Of a stretch of DNA of 63,270 nucleotides, positions 10,585 through 17,421 are shown piece after piece. Below the pieces are notes generated by a model. That model worked only from the letters and a program-made list of their open reading frames with translations, made no database searches and was not told where the DNA came from. Source of the stretch: Massilia polaris. Its GTDB lineage: Bacteria > Pseudomonadota > Gammaproteobacteria > Burkholderiales > Burkholderiaceae_D. Position numbers and translations under genes: made by a program. The stretch is from NCBI RefSeq assembly GCF_012927275.1, contig NZ_JABBGG010000016.1:1-63270 (forward strand). Direction: 5' to 3'. Each line of letters starts with the position of its first letter. The first letter of the stretch is position 1.

Positions 10585-12210
10585 ATGCTGCGAATTAATG
10601 AACTGAAACTGCCGCTGGACCATACCGAGGACGCGCTCACCGCTGCGATCCTCGGGCGCCTGGGAATCGGCAAAGATTCGCTGCGCGCTTATTCCGTATT
10701 CAAACGCAGCTATGACGCGCGCAAGCGCAGCGCCATCCTGCTGATCTATTCGCTGGACGTCGATACGGCCGAGGAGGCAGCCATCCTGGCGCGGCTGAAG
10801 CACGACATGCACGTGCTGCCCGCCCCCGACACCAGCTACAAGTACGTCGCCGGCGGCGAGCAGCTGCAGGGGCACGACAGCAACAAGCGCCCGGTCGTGG
10901 TGGGCACCGGCCCGTGCGGCCTGTTCGTGGCGCTGGTGCTGGCCCAGATGGGCCTGCGCCCGCTGATCCTCGAGCGCGGCAAGGAAGTGCGCGAGCGCAC
11001 CGTCGACACCTTCGGCTTCTGGCGCAAGCGCAAGCTGAACACCGAATCGAACGTGCAGTTCGGCGAGGGCGGCGCCGGCACCTTCTCGGACGGCAAGCTG
11101 TACAGCCAGATCAAGGATCCCAGGCATTACGGCCGCAAGGTGCTGACCGAATTCGTCAAGGCGGGCGCGCCGGAAGAAATCATGTATGTGAGCAAGCCGC
11201 ACATCGGCACCTTCCGCCTGGTCAAGATGGTCGAACAGATGCGCGAGAACATCATCGCGCTGGGCGGCGAATACCGCTTCAGCAGCAAGGTCACCGACAT
11301 CGAAGTCGAGGAAAAAGACGGCGTGCGCCAGGTGCGCGGCGTGGTGCTGGCCAGCGGCGAACACATCGCCACCGACCACGTCGTGATGGCGATCGGCCAC
11401 AGCGCGCGCGACACCTTCGAGATGCTGTACGAGCGCGGCGTCTACATCGAGGCCAAGCCGTTCTCGATCGGCTTCCGGGTCGAGCACCCGCAGTCGCTGA
11501 TCGACGTGTGCCGCTTCGGCCCCAATGCCGGCAACAAGATCCTCGGCGCGGCCGACTACAAGCTGGTGCACCACGCCACGAACGGGCGTTCGGTGTACAG
11601 TTTCTGCATGTGCCCGGGCGGCACCGTGGTCGCGGCCTCGTCGGAAGAAGGCCGGGTCGTCACCAACGGCATGAGCCAGTATTCGCGCAATGAACGCAAC
11701 GCCAACAGCGCGATCGTGGTCGGCATCACGCCGGACGATTATCCCGGCCACCCGCTGGCCGGCATCGCCTTCCAGCGCAAGCTGGAGGAAGGCGCGTTCG
11801 CGCTCGGCGGCGGCACCTACGATGCGCCCGGCCAGCTGATGGGCGACTTCGTGCGCGGCGTCGCCTCGACCGAATTCGGTTCGGTGGCGCCGTCGTTCAA
11901 ACCCGCGGTGCACCTGACCGACCTGGCCACCGCCCTGCCCGAGTATGCGATCAGCGCGATGCGCGAAGCCTTCCCCGCCTTCGACAAGCAGATCAAGGGC
12001 TATTACAAGGAAGACGCGGTGCTGACCGGCGTCGAAACCCGCACCTCGTCGCCGATCCGCATCAAGCGCAACGACGGCGACCTGCAGAGCCTGAACACGC
12101 GCGGTCTGTTCCCGGCCGGCGAAGGGGCCGGCTACGCGGGCGGCATCCTGTCGGCCGCGGTCGATGGCATCCGGGTGGCGGAAGCGGTGGCGCTGTCGAT
12201 GGCGGACTGA
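10585..12210 (+). CDS. NAD(P)/FAD-dependent oxidoreductase (COG2509-like)
   Basis: This 541-residue cytoplasmic flavoprotein has an N-terminal domain of about 90 residues, then a Rossmann FAD-binding motif VVGTGPCGLFVAL. RKLNTESNVQFGEGGAGTFSDGKL is typical of the uncharacterised dehydrogenase family COG2509. The C terminus GLFPAGEGAGYAGGILSAAVDGI is the second FAD contact. The substrate is unknown. It diverges from the broken receptor and converges on the next receptor, with which it shares a terminator. A fragment homologous to its last 20 residues lies at 15391-15456, beyond that receptor. Confidence 0.88.
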   Translation: MLRINELKLPLDHTEDALTAAILGRLGIGKDSLRAYSVFKRSYDARKRSAILLIYSLDVDTAEEAAILARLKHDMHVLPAPDTSYKYVAGGEQLQGHDSNKRPVVVGTGPCGLFVALVLAQMGLRPLILERGKEVRERTVDTFGFWRKRKLNTESNVQFGEGGAGTFSDGKLYSQIKDPRHYGRKVLTEFVKAGAPEEIMYVSKPHIGTFRLVKMVEQMRENIIALGGEYRFSSKVTDIEVEEKDGVRQVRGVVLASGEHIATDHVVMAIGHSARDTFEMLYERGVYIEAKPFSIGFRVEHPQSLIDVCRFGPNAGNKILGAADYKLVHHATNGRSVYSFCMCPGGTVVAASSEEGRVVTNGMSQYSRNERNANSAIVVGITPDDYPGHPLAGIAFQRKLEEGAFALGGGTYDAPGQLMGDFVRGVASTEFGSVAPSFKPAVHLTDLATALPEYAISAMREAFPAFDKQIKGYYKEDAVLTGVETRTSSPIRIKRNDGDLQSLNTRGLFPAGEGAGYAGGILSAAVDGIRVAEAVALSMAD

Positions 12211-12237
12211 CGCCCTCCCCGGCACGATTCGCGGCAG

Positions 12238-12275
12238 AAAAAAGGCCCGGTTACTGATCAGTAACCGGGCCTTTT
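12238..12275. terminator. Bidirectional terminator
   Basis: A perfect palindrome, GGCCCGGTTACTGA with its complement (12244-12271), is flanked by an A run on the left and TTTT on the right. It lies between the converging oxidoreductase and receptor genes and can serve both. Confidence 0.9.
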
Positions 12276-12302
12276 GCCTTATTGCTTCCTGCTACAGCCA
12301 GC

Positions 12303-15200
12303 TTAGAACTTGTAGTTGGCGGTCACGTAGAAGGTACGGCCGAGCGGGTCGGTGTAGCGGCCGTCGTAGCCCACCTGGTTGCCGCCGCCGGCGTTGCGGA
12401 TCGACAGCGGCGGATCTTCATCGAGCAGGTTCTTGATACCGGCCGTCAGGGTCAGGCTCTTGTACACCTTGGCCTTGAGCTGGTAGTCGAGCGTCATGTA
12501 GTCCTTGACGTCGCGCGCCATGCCGACCACGCCGCCGATCGCGCCGTTCGCATCGACGGTACGCACTGCCGCGTCGTCTTCGGTCAGCACCTGGTCATGG
12601 TAGCCCGAGCGGTAGTTCAGGGTCAGCGAGTTGCTCAGCTTTTCCGAGCTGCGCAGCGACAGCACCAGGCGCGAGATCACGCGGAAGGTGACGTTGCTGT
12701 ACGAATCGAAACGGCCGATGCTGTACTCGATGCCGCTCGCGCTGCCCGGCACGTCCTGCTCGGCCTTGAGCATGTAGGTGCCGGTCCAGTTGGCCGAGAA
12801 GCTGCCCAGCCCGGTCTTGCCGAGGCGGTAGCTGGTATCCCAGTCGACACCGCGGTAGTGCGAGCTGGACAGGTTGACCGGGCTCAGGGTGGCCACCAGC
12901 ACATTGCTCTTCTGGATAGGATCGAAGTAGATCGAGATCCATTTGTCGGCCAATGCAGGATCGCTGAAGATCTGCTGTTGCGACAGCGCCTGGATCTGGT
13001 TCTTCAGCTTGACGTCCCACAGGTCGAGGCCGAACGACAGGCTAGGAATCGGCTCGACGCGGAAGCCGAGCGTGGCCTGTTTCGAGGTTTCCGCCTTCAG
13101 GCCGGTGTCGCCGGACAGCGAATTGCCGCTGGTGAGCAGGCCGTATTCCGACGAACCCGGCTTGCAGTAAGGCAGGCGCGGATCGCCGGCCTTGAACGCA
13201 GGGCAAGGGAAGAAGTTGGACGAACCGAAGTTTTTGACCGGGTCGGCGATGTCGTTCATGGTCGGCGCCTTGAAACCGGTGCCGTAGGAACCGCGCACCA
13301 GCACGTTGCTGACCGGGGTCCAGCGCGCCGCCAGCTTGTAGGTCGCCTTGGCCACGTCGTTGCCGACGTCGCCAGGGTTGCTCGGCTTGCCGGCCACGTC
13401 GAAGCTGGTGTTACGGCGTTCGACGGCATCGTAGCTGTCGTAACGCACGGCAGCGGTCGCCTCGATCGTCTTGGTCACCGGCATCAGCAACTCGGCAAAC
13501 GCGCCCCAGTTCTGGCGCACCGCGTCGAGCGGCAAGGCGCCGGTGCCGCCGCCGATGATCACGTCGGTCCAGTTCGGCTGGGTAGGATTCGGTCCCTGCA
13601 GGATCGCCGACGGCATGTCGTTGAAGCGCTGCTTGGTGAAGTCGGCGCCGGCGCCGAGCGCCGCGCGCCCGCCCGCCATGTCGAACAGTTCGCGCGAGGC
13701 GCGCGCGTTGAGCACGTCGATCTTCGACTCGGTTTCGTTCAGGGTCTGGCGCAGCACGGCCGGGGCCAGCGTGGCCTTGTCGTTGGGCGACAGTTCATAC
13801 GGATTGAAGGCGCCCGAACGGATCAGCGCTTCGAATGCATTGCCGCTCAGGTAGCCAGCCACCGCATCGTCCTTCTGGGTGTTCTCGGAGTGGGTGTAGG
13901 AGGCGCTGGCATCCCAGCCGGCCACGCGGCCTTCGATGCCGATCACGGCGTGGGCCGCATCGGTGCTGTACTTGTCGGTGCGCCCGCCGGCGTCGTGGCC
14001 GCGGTAGTACAGGGTCGAGTTGAGGACGTCGGCCGGGTTAATGCCGAGGGCGGCCAGTTGCGGCACCACCGACTTGTTGTAGGCGCCGATGTAGTTCTGG
14101 TTGACGCGGGTGACACCGGTGACCGGATCGGTGGTGATCGGCGACAGCGGCTGTGCGGCAGGCGCATAGCGCGCGGTGTTGCTGAAGCGGGTCAGGACCA
14201 GCTCGCCGAACACGGTGGCGGCGTCCGATACCTTGACGTTGGCCGAAGCGAACACGCTGTCGCGCTTGAGTTCGGGCAGCAGCTGGACGGTCGACGCGTA
14301 ATCGTAGCGGCAGACGCCGCCGCGCTCGAAGGTGTTGGCGCCGGTGCACTTCTTGTTCTTGAGCAGGTCGACCGAGAATATCTGGTAGTCGTCGGCGGTT
14401 TCGACGTCGACGTTGGCCGGGGTCGAGTTGACCGAGGTTTGCCAGGTCGCGAATTGCTTGCCGCCTTCGCTGAACTTGCGCACGCCGGAGCGGGCGAAAT
14501 CGCGGTCCTTGGCGTTCAGCTCTTTCTGCTCGTCGTGGCTGTAGGCCAGCAGCACGTTGAAGCCGTCGGTGTCGAGGTTGCCGAAACCCTTGGACAGCGA
14601 GAAATTGGTGCTCTTGCCGCCCTTTTCCTGCGGCGAATTGTAGGTCGCTTCGATGTCGAAGTCCTGCTGGTTCTTCTTCAGGATGAAGTTGACCACGCCG
14701 GCGATCGCGTCGGAGCCGTACAGGGTCGAGGCGCCGTCGGTCAGGATCTCGACGCGTTCGACGGCCGACAGCGGGATCGAGGCCAGGTTGACGGCGCTGC
14801 CGGTGCCGTAAGGCGCCATGCGGCGGCCGTTCAGCAGCACCAGCGTGTAGTCGGTGCCGATCGCGTGCACCGAGGCGGTCTGGACGCCGCCGCCGCCGCC
14901 GTTGACCGAGGTCGACGAGGTGATGAAGCCCTGCATCGCCGGCAGCGCGGCGACCAGGTCGGCGACGTTGGACGCGCCGCTCTGCTCGATCTGGGCGCGG
15001 GTCAGGGTCTGGACCGGCAGCGAGCCTTCGGCGGCAATCCGCTTGATCGAGGAACCGGTAATTTCGACTCGCTGGATGACGGAACCGTCCTGCGCCACTT
15101 GCTGGGCGCCCACGGGGATGGCCATCAGGCCGAGGCTGGCGGCGGCGCCGGTCGCGAACAGCTGGCGCAGCGAACGGGATATGACTGTTTCTTTGATCAT
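12303..15200 (-). CDS. TonB-dependent outer-membrane receptor (third of four)
   Basis: This 965-residue outer-membrane receptor starts MIKETVISRSLRQLF with a signal peptide ending near PVGAQQ. It then reads QRVEITGSSIKRI, and the plug holds LLNGRRMAP and DGASTLYGSDAIAGVVNFI. The barrel ends in VTANYKF. The ATG at 15200 has AGGGA nine bases upstream; the open frame runs 29 codons further but those residues are not signal-like. It is a paralogue of the receptor at 4371-7136 (same plug wording, GG(K)S spacer, barrel repeats). The upstream region carries a 17-bp inverted repeat that could be an operator. The ligand is unknown. Confidence 0.92.
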   Translation of the reverse strand: MIKETVISRSLRQLFATGAAASLGLMAIPVGAQQVAQDGSVIQRVEITGSSIKRIAAEGSLPVQTLTRAQIEQSGASNVADLVAALPAMQGFITSSTSVNGGGGGVQTASVHAIGTDYTLVLLNGRRMAPYGTGSAVNLASIPLSAVERVEILTDGASTLYGSDAIAGVVNFILKKNQQDFDIEATYNSPQEKGGKSTNFSLSKGFGNLDTDGFNVLLAYSHDEQKELNAKDRDFARSGVRKFSEGGKQFATWQTSVNSTPANVDVETADDYQIFSVDLLKNKKCTGANTFERGGVCRYDYASTVQLLPELKRDSVFASANVKVSDAATVFGELVLTRFSNTARYAPAAQPLSPITTDPVTGVTRVNQNYIGAYNKSVVPQLAALGINPADVLNSTLYYRGHDAGGRTDKYSTDAAHAVIGIEGRVAGWDASASYTHSENTQKDDAVAGYLSGNAFEALIRSGAFNPYELSPNDKATLAPAVLRQTLNETESKIDVLNARASRELFDMAGGRAALGAGADFTKQRFNDMPSAILQGPNPTQPNWTDVIIGGGTGALPLDAVRQNWGAFAELLMPVTKTIEATAAVRYDSYDAVERRNTSFDVAGKPSNPGDVGNDVAKATYKLAARWTPVSNVLVRGSYGTGFKAPTMNDIADPVKNFGSSNFFPCPAFKAGDPRLPYCKPGSSEYGLLTSGNSLSGDTGLKAETSKQATLGFRVEPIPSLSFGLDLWDVKLKNQIQALSQQQIFSDPALADKWISIYFDPIQKSNVLVATLSPVNLSSSHYRGVDWDTSYRLGKTGLGSFSANWTGTYMLKAEQDVPGSASGIEYSIGRFDSYSNVTFRVISRLVLSLRSSEKLSNSLTLNYRSGYHDQVLTEDDAAVRTVDANGAIGGVVGMARDVKDYMTLDYQLKAKVYKSLTLTAGIKNLLDEDPPLSIRNAGGGNQVGYDGRYTDPLGRTFYVTANYKF

Positions 15201-15302
15201 TATTATTAGTCCCTTGAAAATTTTAAAGTGATTGCACTTCGACTTCATTTCCGGTTGTAAAGACAACCTCAGGAGGCATGGAATCATAGCAAGACGATAT
15301 CA

Positions 15303-15319
15303 GTCAATTATGTATTGAC
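15303..15319. promoter_or_regulatory. Inverted repeat upstream of the receptor gene
   Basis: GTCAAT, five bases, ATTGAC form a perfect 6-bp-arm inverted repeat about 105 bases upstream of the receptor start at 15200. It overlaps a TTGACT that could be a -35 element on the minus strand. A regulator-binding role is inference. Confidence 0.35.
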
Positions 15320-15390
15320 GATCTTTCAAATAAACAACAGTTTTAACTGAATGAATCACCTTGCATATGGCGGATGATCGCCATAGGGGG

Positions 15391-15456
15391 GCGGCCGCGA
15401 TGGACGGCATCAAGGTGGCCGAAGCGGTGGCGCTGTCGATGGCGGCCAAGGTGTAA
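15391..15456 (+). pseudogene. Displaced 3' end of the FAD oxidoreductase gene
   Basis: The 22 codons read AAAMDGIKVAEAVALSMAAKV and stop at TAA 15454-15456. The intact oxidoreductase ends AAVDGIRVAEAVALSMAD at 12210. The DNA shares a stretch of identity around gaagcggtggcgctgtcgat. No other part of that gene is seen here, and there is no start site. It is a relic of a second copy, or of the original 3' end before the receptor gene came to lie between. Confidence 0.75.
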
Positions 15457-15553
15457 ATATATTTGCAAATAGCATCATCTCTTACCCGAAGAGCATGCGA
15501 GAATTACGTAAATACACATACGCTTCTAAGCGTGGTTTTTGGGGAGTGGAGAC

Positions 15554-16849
15554 ATGCAGGACGCACAGGCGATGCGCGCGGAAGTCGCGCAACTGCAAGC
15601 GGCAGCCATTCATGCGCTGCAGGCAGGCAAGGAAGATGAAGCCGGACAATTATGGGCGCGCGTGCTCGAACGCGACGCCAGCCATGGCCTGGCGCTGATT
15701 TCGCTGGGCAAGCGGGCGTTTCGCCACGGCGACCTGGGCAGGGCGCAACTGGCCTTCGAACGGCTCGTCGCGGCCGACCCCGGACATACGCAGGGCTGGA
15801 TCAACCTGGCGCTCACCCACCAGGGCCGCAAGGATGAAGCGGCCGAGCAGTCCGCCATCGACAGCGCGCTGCGCACCGACCCTTACGACCTGGTGGCGCT
15901 GATCCTGCGCGCCAACCTGCTGGAACGCCAGGGCCAGCGCCACAAGGCCGCGTCAGTCTATGGCGCGGTGGCCAGCGTGGCGCCGCCGCTTGCCGCGCTG
16001 GAGCCGGGCATGCAAGGCGCCGTCACCCATGCGCTGCAGTTCCGCGACCGCTACGATGCCGATTTCGGCAGCTTCCTGGACGGCTTCCTCGACAACCACT
16101 ACCAGGCGATGGCGGGCGAAAACCTGCAGCGCTTTCGCGAGTCGGTCGACATCATGGTGGCGCGCAAGCGGCGCTACGAATCGCAGTCGATGGTGTTCCA
16201 CTATCCCGGCCTGGTACCGTTGCCAATCCTGCCGCGCGCGCGCTTTCCGTGGCTGGATGCGATCGAGGCCGGCACCGACGCCATCCGCGCCGAATTCCTG
16301 CAGGTTCACGCGGCCGATCGCGGCTTCACGCCTTACCTTTCCTACCCGCCCGACATTCCGCACAACCAGTTCGCGGAATTGAATAATTCGGAGCGCTGGA
16401 GTGCCTTCCACCTGATCGCCGACGGCAAGCCGGTGCCCGAACATGCCGCACGCTGTCCGGAGACCATGCGCCTGCTGGCCGGCGCTCCGCAGCCGGACCA
16501 GCCGGGCCGCACGCCGACCGCCATGTTCTCGCTGCTCGCGCCGCGCACCCGAATTCCGCCGCATGTCGGCGTCAGCAACGTGCGCCTGGTCACGCACCTG
16601 CCGCTGATCATCCCGGAGCGCTGCGGCTTCAGGGTCGGCAACGAGACGCGCGACTGGAACCTGGGCGAGGGTTTCGTGTTCGACGACACCATCGAGCACG
16701 AGGCATGGAACGACAGCGACAAGTTGCGCGTGGTGCTGATCTTCGACATCTGGCACCCTGACCTGACGCCGCCCGAGCGCGCCATGATCACCGCACTGAC
16801 CGAAGGGATCCAGCAGTTTCGCGATACGGCCGGCGAGTTTGCGCTATAA
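15554..16849 (+). CDS. TPR-containing aspartyl/asparaginyl beta-hydroxylase family protein
   Basis: This 431-residue cytoplasmic protein has roughly 130 N-terminal residues of TPR-like helices (ALISLGKRAFRHGDLGRAQLAFERL and following). A C-terminal 2-oxoglutarate/Fe(II) dioxygenase domain of the Asp_Arg_Hydrox family comes next. The metal and cosubstrate region reads RIPPHVGVSNVRLVTHLPL, then FVFDDTIEHEAWN, then RVVLIFDIWHP, matching the expected His ... His ... Arg order. Its substrate is probably a protein or peptide side chain but cannot be named. I chose ATG 15554 with GGAG upstream; a TTG at 15539 is possible. In related genomes such genes often lie near TonB receptors, as here. Confidence 0.88.
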   Translation: MQDAQAMRAEVAQLQAAAIHALQAGKEDEAGQLWARVLERDASHGLALISLGKRAFRHGDLGRAQLAFERLVAADPGHTQGWINLALTHQGRKDEAAEQSAIDSALRTDPYDLVALILRANLLERQGQRHKAASVYGAVASVAPPLAALEPGMQGAVTHALQFRDRYDADFGSFLDGFLDNHYQAMAGENLQRFRESVDIMVARKRRYESQSMVFHYPGLVPLPILPRARFPWLDAIEAGTDAIRAEFLQVHAADRGFTPYLSYPPDIPHNQFAELNNSERWSAFHLIADGKPVPEHAARCPETMRLLAGAPQPDQPGRTPTAMFSLLAPRTRIPPHVGVSNVRLVTHLPLIIPERCGFRVGNETRDWNLGEGFVFDDTIEHEAWNDSDKLRVVLIFDIWHPDLTPPERAMITALTEGIQQFRDTAGEFAL

Positions 16850-16867
16850 GCCGCGCCCCCTCCCTTC

Positions 16868-16900
16868 ATGCCGCCCGGTCACTCCGCGCGGCATTTTTTT
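16868..16900 (+). terminator. Terminator after the hydroxylase gene
   Basis: ATGCCGC at 16868-16874 pairs with GCGGCAT at 16888-16894, followed by a run of seven T. It starts 18 bases after the hydroxylase stop codon. Confidence 0.75.
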
Positions 16901-17088
16901 GTCCGCACTTCTGCATTTCTCCAGGCGTCCCTATTGTCGGGAACCGCCACCTGCTTCCATCCGAATGAGGCACGGGCTGCGATTGACAAAGTGTTCGAGA
17001 AATTCCGCCCGCTTAATCGCCTTGTTGCATACCTCGCCCGCCTCTGCATCTACCCAGTGGAGCTGAAATACATCCTTTGCCGTATCGC

Positions 17089-17312
17089 GACAGGATCGCC
17101 CGGGCTATTTGGCTGGCGACGCAGCAGCCGAGCGTTCGCGCGGTGGCGATCAAGACCGAAGAGCAGTCAATCCTCGCGATGCACCGCAGCCGCTAGCAGC
17201 TATCCACGGTGCCCGCGCAGCGCTACTCGCGACGAAGGAGCCGAGCATGTGGCTGCAGGAGCTGAAGAAACGGCGTCCGCAAAACGTGGTGATCGTCGCG
17301 CAGGCGAACTAG
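17089..17312 (+). pseudogene. IS110-family transposase remnant
   Basis: One frame from about 17098 reads ARAIWLATQQPSVRAVAIK, then TEEQSILAMHRSR and a TAG at 17194-17196. This matches the start of the central region of IS110-type transposases. A second frame then reads IHGARAALLATKEPSM, then WLQELKKRRPQNVVIVAQAN before a stop at 17310-17312, which matches their C-terminal region. The pieces between and around them are gone, so an internal deletion and a frame change have occurred. No DEDD catalytic part or intact element ends can be seen. The flanking 16901-17088 and 17313-17369 hold no recognisable gene. Confidence 0.65.
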
Positions 17313-17369
17313 ATGGGGTGAGTAGAGGACTTTCACCTGCAGGTAAGTGCGCCCTGCCGGGCGCACCAA

Positions 17370-17403
17370 AAAAAAACGGCGAGCCTGAGGCTCGCCGTTT
17401 TTG
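17370..17403 (-). terminator. Terminator downstream of the fourth TonB receptor
   Basis: ACGGCGAGCC at 17376-17385 pairs with GGCTCGCCGT at 17389-17398 across a TGA loop. The flanking A run is the U tract on the minus strand, and T on the other side makes it potentially bidirectional. Confidence 0.85.
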
Positions 17404-17421
17404 TCGTGCTATCTAATTAGA

